Part shown: positions 15,938-24,489 of the stretch, piece by piece
Layout of the letters: each line of letters starts with the position of its first letter
Numbering within the stretch: position 1 is the first letter of the stretch
NCBI RefSeq assembly: GCF_013409505.1
Contig: NZ_JACCBN010000001.1
Span: 620,001-684,000 of the forward strand
DNA length: 64,000 bases
Direction of reading: 5' to 3'
DNA from: Actinomycetospora corticicola
Lineage (GTDB): Bacteria > Actinomycetota > Actinomycetes > Mycobacteriales > Pseudonocardiaceae
Program-made: the position numbers and the translations under genes
The notes under the pieces: generated by a model
Told to the model about the DNA's origin: nothing
Seen by the model: the letters and a program-made list of their open reading frames with translations, nothing else
Databases searched by the model: none

Positions 15938-18070
15938 GTGTTGAACCCGTCTGCATCCCGGACCGTGGCCCGGTCCTCTCGCCCCGGCATCGTGGACCTT
16001 CGACCCCGACCGCTTCCGAGCGCGGACCCGGTCTGCCGACAGGGCCGGATCTCGGCGGTGCACGACGTGCGGGCTCGTACCGCGCGGATCTCGATCGGAC
16101 GCGACGAGCGCAACGACGTGGTGGTCGAGGATCTCCTGGCATCACGGCGCCACGCCGAGCTCCTTCGTCGTGGCGATCGCTGGCTCCTCGTCGATCTCGG
16201 CTCGGCGAACGGGACCTTCGTCAACGGGCGGCGGGTGCGCACCCGGGCGATCGGGCCCGGCGACGTGGTCGCGATCGGACACGTACTGCTCCATCTCGAG
16301 GACGACCGGTTGGTCGAGCGGCTCGACGTCGGATCGGTCGGCTTCCGAGCCGCGGGACTCACGGTCCGGACGGGCGTCGGCGTCCCCCTGCTCGACGACG
16401 TCGGGTTCTCCCTCGCACCGCGGTCGCTGCTCGCCGTGGTCGGACCGAGCGGCGCGGGGAAGTCGACCCTGCTCCGCGCCCTCACCGGATTCCGCCCGGC
16501 CGACGAGGGTCGCGTCGAGTATGCGGGCCGTGATCTCTACGCCGACTACGAGGAACTGCGGGCGCGGATCGGGCTGGTCCCGCAGGACGACATCCTGCAT
16601 CCGCAGCTCACGGTGCGGCGGGCTCTCGACTACGCCGCCGAGCTGCGCTTCCCCGCCGACGTGTCGCGCATGGAGCGGGCGAGGCGGGTGGCGGAGGTGA
16701 TCGCCGAGCTCGATCTCGTCGAGCAGGCGGGCCGGACCATCCGCAGCCTCTCGGGCGGGCAGCGCAAGCGGACGTCGGTCGCGCTCGAGCTGCTCACCCG
16801 GCCCTCCCTGCTCTTCCTGGACGAACCGACCTCCGGACTGGATCCGGGTCTGGACAAGTCGGTGATGCGGACGCTGCGCGGACTCGCCGACGACGGCCGC
16901 ACGGTCGTCGTCGTCACCCACAGCGTCGCCAACCTGGACCAGTGCGACCGGCTCCTCCTGCTCGCCCCCGGCGGCAAGGTGGCGTATTTCGGACCGCCGG
17001 CGGAGGCGCCGACCCACTTCGGGTGCACCGACCTCGCTGACGTCTTCCTCGCCCTGCAGGAGCGTCCGCACGACGACTGGTCCGGCCGCTTCCGGCGGTC
17101 ACGGCTCTGGGCGCAGTACGTCTGGTCGGGGGAGTACCCCCTGCCGTCGCGGCCGACCGCCGTGCCCGCCGTGCCTGCGGCCGCGCTGTCGCCGGCCCGA
17201 CAGGTCTCGGTGCTCTGCCGTCGGTATCTCGCGGTGATCGCCGCCGACCGGCAGTACCTGGCGTTCACGGCAGTACTGCCCCTGGTGCTGAGCCTGCTCG
17301 CACACGCACTGCCAGGCGACAGCGGGCTCTCGATCGCTCGCCAGATGCAGGGCGTCCGCGGCGCCCCGAACACGGTCTGGTTGGTGCTGGTGGTCGGAGC
17401 GACGTTGATGGGCACCGCCGCCGCGATCCGGGAACTGGTGAAGGAGCGCGAGATCTACCGGCGGGAACGGGCGATCGGACTGACACGCGGCGCGTACCTG
17501 ATCTCGAAGCTCGTCGTGCTGGGAACGATCGTCGGCCTCCAGGCGGTGGTGCTCGGAGTCGTCGGCACCGCCGGTCGACCTGCACCGGATGCGGCGGTCC
17601 TGCTCGGATCCTCCACCACTGAGGTGGTGATCGCGCTGGTTGCGGTGTCGGTGGCCAGCGTGACGCTCGGACTCCTCGCCTCCGCGCTCATCGACAACGC
17701 CGACCGCGGCATGCCGCTGCTCGTCCTGCTCGCGATGCTGCAGTTCGTCCTGTCCGGCGCCCTCGTCCAGATCGGAGACCGACCGGTCCTCGCCGAGCTC
17801 GCCTGGCTGGTGCCTGCTCGCTGGGGCTTTGCGGCCGGTGCCGCCACGATCGGTCTGCCGACCGGGCCGGACACCTTCTACCCCTCCGTGGATCCCCTGT
17901 GGGAGCACACGACAGGTGCATGGCTCCTCGATCTCACCATGCTCGGGGTCCTGACCGCCGGATGCGTCATCGGCACGTGGCGGCTCCTGTGCCGTCTCGA
18001 TCCGATTCGCAGGAGAACTGCCTCCACATCGACCCCACCTTTCTACCGTCGGCGTCGTCTCCAGGCGTGA
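15938..18070 (+). CDS. FHA domain-ABC ATPase-ABC2 membrane fusion (Rv1747-like)
   Basis: 710 residues. The FHA domain spans about 45-115, with ISIGRDERND, SRRHAEL and GSANGTFVNGRRV as phosphothreonine-binding elements. The ABCG/White-type ATPase follows: Walker A GPSGAGKST, signature LSGGQRKR, Walker B LLFLDEPTSGLD. About six membrane segments of the ABC2 type run from about residue 435. The GTG has an excellent ribosome site (AGGAGG). In mycobacteria the similar Rv1747 is controlled by a neighbouring Ser/Thr kinase through its FHA domains; here the kinase at 10720 is the obvious candidate. Export of a lipid or glycan precursor is likely but unproven. Confidence 0.88.
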   Translation: MLNPSASRTVARSSRPGIVDLRPRPLPSADPVCRQGRISAVHDVRARTARISIGRDERNDVVVEDLLASRRHAELLRRGDRWLLVDLGSANGTFVNGRRVRTRAIGPGDVVAIGHVLLHLEDDRLVERLDVGSVGFRAAGLTVRTGVGVPLLDDVGFSLAPRSLLAVVGPSGAGKSTLLRALTGFRPADEGRVEYAGRDLYADYEELRARIGLVPQDDILHPQLTVRRALDYAAELRFPADVSRMERARRVAEVIAELDLVEQAGRTIRSLSGGQRKRTSVALELLTRPSLLFLDEPTSGLDPGLDKSVMRTLRGLADDGRTVVVVTHSVANLDQCDRLLLLAPGGKVAYFGPPAEAPTHFGCTDLADVFLALQERPHDDWSGRFRRSRLWAQYVWSGEYPLPSRPTAVPAVPAAALSPARQVSVLCRRYLAVIAADRQYLAFTAVLPLVLSLLAHALPGDSGLSIARQMQGVRGAPNTVWLVLVVGATLMGTAAAIRELVKEREIYRRERAIGLTRGAYLISKLVVLGTIVGLQAVVLGVVGTAGRPAPDAAVLLGSSTTEVVIALVAVSVASVTLGLLASALIDNADRGMPLLVLLAMLQFVLSGALVQIGDRPVLAELAWLVPARWGFAAGAATIGLPTGPDTFYPSVDPLWEHTTGAWLLDLTMLGVLTAGCVIGTWRLLCRLDPIRRRTASTSTPPFYRRRRLQA
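18033..18059 (+). promoter_or_regulatory. Weak fifth copy of the promoter-like element
   Basis: CCCCACCTTTC, 12 nt, then CGTC, 39 nt before the ATG at 18098. It differs from elements A-D by one missing A, one C-to-T change and CGTC for GGTC, and overlaps the end of the transporter gene. Correct orientation and spacing make it worth listing. Confidence 0.35.
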
Positions 18071-18097
18071 CATCCATCCACGAGAAAGGCGGACACC

Positions 18098-18697
18098 ATG
18101 ACCCTGCGCTTTCCAGGCGACCGGATTCGGGCCGTCGTCGTCGGGGCGACCGTCGTTGCGGTGATCGGAGTGGGCGGTGCCCTCGCGCCGGCCGCGTGGG
18201 CGGCTCCGATGCCGTCCGGAGCTCCCTGCCAGCCCGAGCAGTCGACGCTGGACGCCGTCAGAACGCGCATCGCCGCGCACAACGCGGCGGCGCCTGCCCA
18301 GCCGCACGCGGCCGACCCGAACGTCTACAACGCCGAGGTCGAGCAGTACAACGCCGAGGTCACGGCGTTCGACGCGCAGGCCGACGCACTGGCGCAACAG
18401 CAGAACGCGGCCCTCGCGGCACTGCGGCAGTGTCTGGCGCGCCACGGCGTCATCGTGCAGGGCGGCCCGCAACCCCCGACCCCGACGAACCCCCCAAAGA
18501 CCGACCAGCCGCAGCCGACGTCGCCGCCCGCACCGGAGAACGCGCCCGAACCCGAGCCGTTCGATGTCCAGGAGAACATCCAGAAGGCGTTGGACTGGTT
18601 GGACGACCGACTCGAGGAACTCGACGAGATGTCGAAGAAGGACGGGTCGACCGACCACGACTGCCCGCCGAACGAGCAGAAGCACGGAACGGCCTGA
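18098..18697 (+). CDS. Secreted coiled-coil protein of unknown function
   Basis: 199 residues with a signal peptide: charged MTLRFPGDRIR, hydrophobic AVVVGATVVAVIGVGGALAP, then a cleavage-like AAWAAP. The mature part has helical, alanine/glutamine-rich segments with two YNAEV copies, a proline-rich linker, and an acidic helical tail (KALDWLDDRLEELDEM). No enzyme motif is seen and I do not recognise the family. It starts 27 nt after the FHA-ABC stop, with an AAGGCGG ribosome site, so it probably belongs to the same unit and may be a periplasmic partner. Confidence 0.65.
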   Translation: MTLRFPGDRIRAVVVGATVVAVIGVGGALAPAAWAAPMPSGAPCQPEQSTLDAVRTRIAAHNAAAPAQPHAADPNVYNAEVEQYNAEVTAFDAQADALAQQQNAALAALRQCLARHGVIVQGGPQPPTPTNPPKTDQPQPTSPPAPENAPEPEPFDVQENIQKALDWLDDRLEELDEMSKKDGSTDHDCPPNEQKHGTA

Positions 18698-18984
18698 ATC
18701 CCGTCCGTCTCATCCACCTGTGATCACAAGTATCCGATTCATCACGATATTCCCGATCGTCGATCATCCATCGGAATCGTCCGTCACCGGAGGACAATTT
18801 CTCCGGAGATCCAGTAGCGCGAGAGCCTGCTCGGACGAATACACCCGCGCACGCGCTCGGCTCCGAGATCGGTTTTCGTTCCGCCCCGCCCGATGAACAG
18901 CGGTGGACTCGTCCGAGGCGTGCGTGCCCGGCGACCGCACACGCCCCGCACGCCTTCGACGTACCTATCCCACGGGAGTTCGCC

Positions 18985-20274
18985 ATGTCGTCGTTCCATC
19001 GCACCACCACACGCACCGGGCTGGGCGCCGCCGGAGTCGCCGCCGCCCTGCTCCTCCTGCCGACCGTTGCGTCCGCAGCACCTGTTCTGCCGTCGCAGTG
19101 CACGCAGACCGGCACCACCGTCACGTGCACCTACCTCGCGTCCGGTGGCCAGCAGACCCTCGCGGTGCCCGCGGGAGCGACCGCCGTCTCCGTCGTGGTC
19201 AAGGGCGGCGCGGGTGGTCGGGGCGGCGCCGGTGGGACCGGTCGTGCCGGAGGTGCCGGCGGCTCCGGGGGAGTGGTCACCGGGTCGTTGACCGGCGTGG
19301 CGGGCGTGACTCTGCGCATCGTGCCCGGACCCCTCGGAGCCAACGGCACCGACTCGGGGAACGGCGGCGGCGACGGCGGAGCAGGCGCCGGCACCGGCGG
19401 CGGCGGTGGCGACGGAGCAACGGTGGTGGGCACCTCGGACAACGGCGGTGCGGGCGGTGCGGGCGGCGGCTCGTCGGCCGTCCTGCGGGACGACACGGCC
19501 CAGAACCTGGTCGTCGGCGCGGGGGGCGGCGGAGGCGGCGGCGGAGGCGGCTACGAGGGCGACTCGGCGCCCACGTCGGGTCCGGCCGGCGGCGGGGGAG
19601 CGGGCGGTGCCGCAGGCACCGACGGCGCCCCCGGTCGTGGTCAGGGGACGGCCCCTGGTGGGAAGGCCGCATCGAGCGGGTCCCCGAACGGCGCGGAGGC
19701 GCCCGGCGCCGCGTTGCCGGGTGCCGGCGAGCCGAGCTACGGCGCGGGTGGTCCGGGCGGTGGTGGCGGCGGGGTCGAGGGCGGCGGCGCCGGCGGCTTC
19801 GCGAACGAGACCGGCGGCGGCGGTGGCGGTGGAGGGAGCAACCTCGTGCCGAGCGGCGGGTCTGCGACGACCACCAACACCGGCGGTGGCTCGGTGACCA
19901 TCACCTACTCGACGACCTCGTCGACCCCGACGCCCACGCCGACCTCGACGTCCGTCCGCGGAGACGTGCAGTTCGGGTCCGGGTATCGCGCCTCGATCGA
20001 CGTGCGCGGCACCGCGACCGGCGGGTCGGGCTCGTGCGCGGTCAGCGCCGGTACCGAGCGCGCCGTCTGTCGATCGATCACGTCGGTGACCCGCTCCGGG
20101 AACACGGCCACGATCAAGGGCACCGCGGTGTCCCGCGCCGGGCTCGTCCCGTTCAGCACCACGGTGGTCGACGGAGCGCGGCCCGGAGTCCGGGGGAGCG
20201 ACACGGTCACCGTCACCGTCGGCGGGCGGACGGTGACCGGCACCGTCACCCGCGGGGACCTCTCGGTCGGTTGA
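18985..20274 (+). CDS. Secreted glycine-rich surface protein
   Basis: 429 residues. A signal peptide (GLGAAGVAAALLLLPTVASA) is followed by a small beta domain (TVTCTYLASGGQQTLAVPAG), then about 220 residues of GGAGG-type repeats, a Thr/Pro linker (STPTPTPTSTS) and a C-terminal beta-rich domain (VQFGSGYRASIDV, SITSVTRSGNTATIKGTAV) that resembles short cell-surface or post-COAP-type modules; that last match is tentative. The glycine block is reminiscent of PGRS-like or structural surface proteins. It is a single-gene unit with its own hairpin terminator. Confidence 0.72.
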   Translation: MSSFHRTTTRTGLGAAGVAAALLLLPTVASAAPVLPSQCTQTGTTVTCTYLASGGQQTLAVPAGATAVSVVVKGGAGGRGGAGGTGRAGGAGGSGGVVTGSLTGVAGVTLRIVPGPLGANGTDSGNGGGDGGAGAGTGGGGGDGATVVGTSDNGGAGGAGGGSSAVLRDDTAQNLVVGAGGGGGGGGGGYEGDSAPTSGPAGGGGAGGAAGTDGAPGRGQGTAPGGKAASSGSPNGAEAPGAALPGAGEPSYGAGGPGGGGGGVEGGGAGGFANETGGGGGGGGSNLVPSGGSATTTNTGGGSVTITYSTTSSTPTPTPTSTSVRGDVQFGSGYRASIDVRGTATGGSGSCAVSAGTERAVCRSITSVTRSGNTATIKGTAVSRAGLVPFSTTVVDGARPGVRGSDTVTVTVGGRTVTGTVTRGDLSVG

Positions 20275-20280
20275 CGTCTA

Positions 20281-20316
20281 CCGGTCCACGCGCGCGAGTC
20301 GCCGCGCGTGGACCGG
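20281..20316 (+). terminator. Hairpin terminator of the glycine-rich protein gene
   Basis: CCGGTCCACGCGCG (20281-20294) pairs perfectly with 20303-20316 across an 8-nt loop, 7 nt after the stop codon. Confidence 0.75.
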
Positions 20317-20365
20317 CCCGCCGCTGCTCGCCCGTCCGCGGCGCTCACGCTGACACGGTGGCGAT

Positions 20366-20405
20366 TGCTCACCGGTGATACTAACTGCTCACCGGTGATA
20401 CTAAC
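20366..20405. repeat. Two exact 20-bp tandem copies, each holding a 10-bp palindrome
   Basis: The unit TGCTCACCGGTGATACTAAC occurs at 20366-20385 and 20386-20405 with no gap. Each contains the perfect palindrome TCACCGGTGA followed by an A/T-rich TACTAA. The layout suggests a double operator for a dimeric regulator; no regulator with a known match is adjacent. Confidence 0.75.
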
Positions 20406-21283
20406 GTGGCGCCGCAACCGGCAACTTTGGACGGTAGCGGACTCCAGTTCGGCCGACGGCGACGCGGACGTCAGCCATCGTACCGAAGCCGACGGCCTGT
20501 CGATGCCGGAGAGTGCGCGAGCCGCGGTGCGCGACGATGACGAGGAACACGGTCGGGCTGACGAGGTCGACGCTGCGGCAGCATGGGTGACCATGAATTT
20601 CCGCGAGGCACTGGACCGCCTCGGTCGAGCCTGAGGCGGTCCGTGGTACTCGCGGAGCTCGTCGCTGGGCGAGGCGACGTGGTGTTCGATGTGTTCTTCG
20701 TTCTCAACAGCTGCCCACCGCACACAGACCGCCAGAGTCGGCGAATGCGCCCAGCTGATCATCGGGCGAGGGCGCGGAAAAGCAGGTCCTTCATCTCGGC
20801 GACCGACTCCTCGGGGGAAACAGACCCCGCCGTTGCTGTCCACCACGGTGGCTTCGACGGCGAGGGTTCGATCCTCGACAGATGCGAGCCTGTCCTCGAC
20901 GCCTCCGGCGCGCCCAATGAGGTCGCGCTGGTTCGCCCCGAGCGTATTGACCGCTGCCAGAACGGCGCGATGGTCGACGCGGTCCGCCTCGAACTCCGCA
21001 ACGCGAGCCGCGAGCTCGGCCATCGGTCCGGTCATGCCGTGACGGTAGTGGGCGACGATGAGGCCGAGGTCGCGTTTGCAGAGGTCCCTCCTGGACGGCG
21101 TCTGGTTGATCGCAGCGGCGCCCGAGGACCTCCGCTGTCCTCGGAATCCGCGAGGCCCCCGACATGACTCGGTCGACGAAGTGGCGCTGCAGGCGTTGAC
21201 CGCACTCAACGACACATTGCTGGCATGCTGAGGTGCTGTAACCGCTGTGAAAGCGGCGGGCGCTTCCGTGTGGTGGTGACCGG
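20406..21283. other. Long region without an intact recognisable gene
   Basis: Apart from a possible frameshifted coiled-coil gene (20759-21035, - strand), I find no supported gene. Open frames here have no family features and disagree between strands. The composition is less biased than that of the flanking genes, as expected for a decayed insertion. Confidence 0.45.
20759..21035 (-). pseudogene. Possible frameshifted short coiled-coil gene
   Basis: Beginning at the ATG at 21035, the - strand encodes MTGPMAELAARVAEFEADR and then VEDRLASVEDRTLAVEATVV, a heptad-rich helix. After about 70 residues a one-base frame change gives a sensible end, SVSPEESVAEMKDLLFRALA plus a stop at 20759. The total length of 277 nt is not a multiple of three. 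Small coiled-coil proteins of this type are common near mobile elements; the identity is not established. Confidence 0.35.
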
Positions 21284-24200
21284 TCAGAGGCGGCGCAGTC
21301 CGAAGGGGAGCGCCGACGTGCCGTCCGCGACGAAGCGGGTGAGTCGACTCGCGGCGTCGGCCCAGGGCCGCCACCCCAGACGGTCCGCCATTGAGGCTGC
21401 GGCGGTGAACGACCGGTGAGCCTCCTCGGGCGAGTCGAGGGCGAGCAGGGCCAGGCCGCGGTAGGTCTCGAGCGGGCCGAGGATGCCGGCGCCGACCCCG
21501 ACGACGACCACCGCACCCGGGTCCGCCGGCATCCCGACCAGGACCTCCCGGGCCGACGCCGCGTCGTCCAGCGCGAACGCGGCGGCTGCCGCAAGACAGA
21601 GTCCTGGGCGGTCGAAGAGGCGGTACGGACGTCCCCGTCGGCGGCGGTGCCACTCGGCGAGGTGCGCTTCTGCGGCGTCCCGGTCGCCGCCCTGGACGGC
21701 GTCGACCGCCGCGACCGAGGCCCACGCCGCGACGTGCGGGTAGAAGCCGGCGGCCATCGCGGGCAGGCCACCGAGCGAGGGCATGGTGCCCGCGAGCAGG
21801 TGGTGGGACGCGAGGTGGACGCCGTACGCGCCGAGGGCGTCGGGGATGCCGAGATCGGCCCCGCGGTCGCGGGCAGCGTCGGCCGTCGCCATGGCCAGCT
21901 CGACCTCGCCGCGAGCCAGCTGCGTGGACGCCTCGATGAGCAGGCACGCCCACAAGCCCCGGGCGTGACGAAGTCGCTCGGCCGCGACGCCCAGCGCGGT
22001 GCGCTGTCGGTCCGCCTCGTCGACCTGACCGGCAGCGATCAGCGCGGCGACGAGGAGCTCCTCCGCCTCGAGCTCCAGCTCGGTGTCGTCGCTGCGGGCC
22101 CCGAGGTCACACGCGCGGCGGGCGTGGCGCAGGCGGTCGGCCACGGGCACGGGCTCGTCGGCGAGTTGGTTCACCCGCAGCAGCGCGACCTGGGCCTGCA
22201 GCCGGGGGTCATCCGGACGACGGGCGGCGAGCGCGAGGAGCTCGGGCATCGCGTCGGCCTCGGCGTCACCGAGCAGTTGGAGCTGCTCCTCGATCAGCGC
22301 GCGGAGGGTGCGGACCCGCTGCCGGTCGTCGAGTTCGAGGCCACGCACCTGCTGGAGCCGCGCCAGCCGTCGGGGTCGGCCGGCGATCGACATGCCGAGG
22401 GCGTCGACGCCGACCGCGGCGTCGGCCCGCAGGTCCGGCGCGACGGACCGGTCAGCGGCCACGACGTCGAGCACGTCATCGGCCTCGGGGGTGCGCCCGA
22501 GCGCCTCGAGGACCACGCCGCGGAGCACCGCGACCTCAGCCGGGGCCGAGGCGGTATCCGCCTGGTCGAGCAGGGCGAGGGCCTCGAGGAAGGCGCCGCG
22601 ACGACGGGCGGTCCGGGCGGCGTCGAGGCGGGCGTCGGACACGACCGCAGCGGGCACGAGGGCGCCCGCCCCGACGGCATGGCGCAGCCGTTCGAAGGGG
22701 TCGACGTCGTCGGGCAGCGTGTCGAGGCGGGTGCGGTGCAGCAGCGCGCGTTCCGGTTCTGGGACGCGCTCGCGGGCCGCCACGGCCAGGAGTTCGTGGC
22801 GCAACACGTACGACCCGTCGTCGGGAACGACGAGGCCGAGGTCCACCGCGGGGCGCAGCGCGGCGATGACGGCACGCGGCGTCGTCTCCAGCGTCGTCGC
22901 GAGCGCGTCGACGTCGATCGGGGCGAGCACGGCGAGCGCCTCGAGGACCTCGCGGCAGGGCGCGGGCAGCTGGCCGAGCTGGTGGGCGAGGAGGGGGCGG
23001 AGTCGGTCGGGGACCCGTCCGGCAGTGCCCGGTCCCAGGTCGAGCAGGGCCACGAGGTGCAGCGGGACGCCGGCGGAGCGGGCGAGCAGGTCCGGCACCG
23101 ATCCGGCGTCGGGAGGAGCATGGCGCAGAGCGAGGAGCGCGGCGACCGCGCGGGCGTCGAGGGCGCCGACGGGAAGTTCCGCGACGCCGGGGTGCCGGAC
23201 GAGGTCGGCGCGGGTGTCCTCCCAGGCGGGGTGGGCGACGGCGTCGGGCTCGCGGGCGGCGGCCAGCAGCACGACACCGGGCGGGAGACCGAGCCGGGCG
23301 AGTGCGAGGAGCGCGCCGCGCGAGGCCGAGTCGGCGCGGTGGGCGTCGTCGAGCGTGAGCAGCAGCGGGACGTCGTCGGCGCGGGCCGCCAGAACACGTC
23401 GGATGGTCCGCCCGAGCTCGGGCTCGCCGGGAGCGGGTGGCACGACGCCGAGCCCGCGGAACCCCTCCGTCCATGCGGCGAGCGGGCTGCCGACCTCGTC
23501 CCAGGTCCCCGCGCCCACCGCCGCACCGCGCAGCCGGGCCTCGGCCCGCGCCGCGCGCAGCAGCGACGTCTTCCCGATCCCCGCCTCCCCGGTGACGATC
23601 AGCAGCCAGCCGCGGTCGGGATCGTCGAGCCGCCCGCGGATCGCGGCGAGGAGGTCCTCCCTCCCGACGACGGGTTGCTCGCGGGTCGGGCTGCGTCGGG
23701 GGGCGGCGAGCAGGAGCTGCTCGAGCTCGCGCAGGGGCGCGCCGGGGTCGACGCCGTGCTCGGTCCGCAGCACGCGGCGGGTCTCGGCGTAGACCGCAAG
23801 GGCGTCGACGGTGCGTCCGAGGCGGTGCAGCGCGGTCATGGCAAGCGCGACGAGTCCCTCCCGGTCGCGGTGGGCGGGGAGGTGTGGCAGGAGCGCGTCG
23901 GCCGCAGCCGCCGCGTCCGAAGGCGCGTCCCGTTTGAGCAGGGCGGTGGCGTGGGCCTCGAGCAGGCGCAGGAACCGCTCGTGGGCCTCGACGCGCGCCA
24001 TCTCGAGCCGCGCGCCCGGGACACAGCCGGCGAAGGGCTCGTCCCACAGGGCGAGGGCAGCCGTCGCGATCTCGACGGTCTCGTCGGGGTCGTCTGCTGT
24101 CCGAGCGGCCGCGCTGAGGCGGTGGAAACGGCGGAGGTCCACCTCGTCGTCGGCGACCTCCAGCACGTAGCCGCCGTGCCGGGACACCAGCGGGAGATCG

Positions 24201-24439
24201 GGGCCGAGGATCTTGCGCAGGCGGGTGACCTGGACCTGCAGCGCGGCGGTCGGGCGTTGGGGGAGGCGTTCGCCCCAGAGGCCGTCGACGAGGGCGTCTA
24301 CGGCGACCGGGCGGCCGGGGGAGAGGGCGACGTGCGCGAGGAGCGTGCCCAGCAATCGGCTACCCAACGTGCTCGTTCGAACGCGGGAAGCGCCGAGAAC
24401 GCCGACGCACGGAGGCTCCAGTTGCGCCATCTCGGGCAT
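21284..24439 (-). CDS. AfsR/SARP-type regulator with BTAD and ATPase domains
   Basis: 1051 residues. The N-terminal OmpR-like winged helix covers about 1-95 (VDALVDGLWGERLPQRPTAA, LRKILGPDLPLVSRHGGYVL). The bacterial transcriptional activator domain follows (about 100-245). The AAA/STAND ATPase has P-loop VTGEAGIGKTSLLRAA, LLLTLDDAHRADSASRGALL and a long helical, TPR-like C-terminus. The ATG at 24439 follows GGGGGG. Relatives activate secondary-metabolite or differentiation genes. It is divergent from the papain-like hydrolase, with only 50 bp between the starts, so that gene is the first candidate target. No LuxR helix-turn-helix is seen at the C-terminus. Confidence 0.88.
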   Translation of the reverse strand: MPEMAQLEPPCVGVLGASRVRTSTLGSRLLGTLLAHVALSPGRPVAVDALVDGLWGERLPQRPTAALQVQVTRLRKILGPDLPLVSRHGGYVLEVADDEVDLRRFHRLSAAARTADDPDETVEIATAALALWDEPFAGCVPGARLEMARVEAHERFLRLLEAHATALLKRDAPSDAAAAADALLPHLPAHRDREGLVALAMTALHRLGRTVDALAVYAETRRVLRTEHGVDPGAPLRELEQLLLAAPRRSPTREQPVVGREDLLAAIRGRLDDPDRGWLLIVTGEAGIGKTSLLRAARAEARLRGAAVGAGTWDEVGSPLAAWTEGFRGLGVVPPAPGEPELGRTIRRVLAARADDVPLLLTLDDAHRADSASRGALLALARLGLPPGVVLLAAAREPDAVAHPAWEDTRADLVRHPGVAELPVGALDARAVAALLALRHAPPDAGSVPDLLARSAGVPLHLVALLDLGPGTAGRVPDRLRPLLAHQLGQLPAPCREVLEALAVLAPIDVDALATTLETTPRAVIAALRPAVDLGLVVPDDGSYVLRHELLAVAARERVPEPERALLHRTRLDTLPDDVDPFERLRHAVGAGALVPAAVVSDARLDAARTARRRGAFLEALALLDQADTASAPAEVAVLRGVVLEALGRTPEADDVLDVVAADRSVAPDLRADAAVGVDALGMSIAGRPRRLARLQQVRGLELDDRQRVRTLRALIEEQLQLLGDAEADAMPELLALAARRPDDPRLQAQVALLRVNQLADEPVPVADRLRHARRACDLGARSDDTELELEAEELLVAALIAAGQVDEADRQRTALGVAAERLRHARGLWACLLIEASTQLARGEVELAMATADAARDRGADLGIPDALGAYGVHLASHHLLAGTMPSLGGLPAMAAGFYPHVAAWASVAAVDAVQGGDRDAAEAHLAEWHRRRRGRPYRLFDRPGLCLAAAAAFALDDAASAREVLVGMPADPGAVVVVGVGAGILGPLETYRGLALLALDSPEEAHRSFTAAASMADRLGWRPWADAASRLTRFVADGTSALPFGLRRL

Positions 24440-24489
24440 TAACCCCCCAGTGACTTCACGAAGCGTGATGACGAGGAGAGAGTAGGCAC

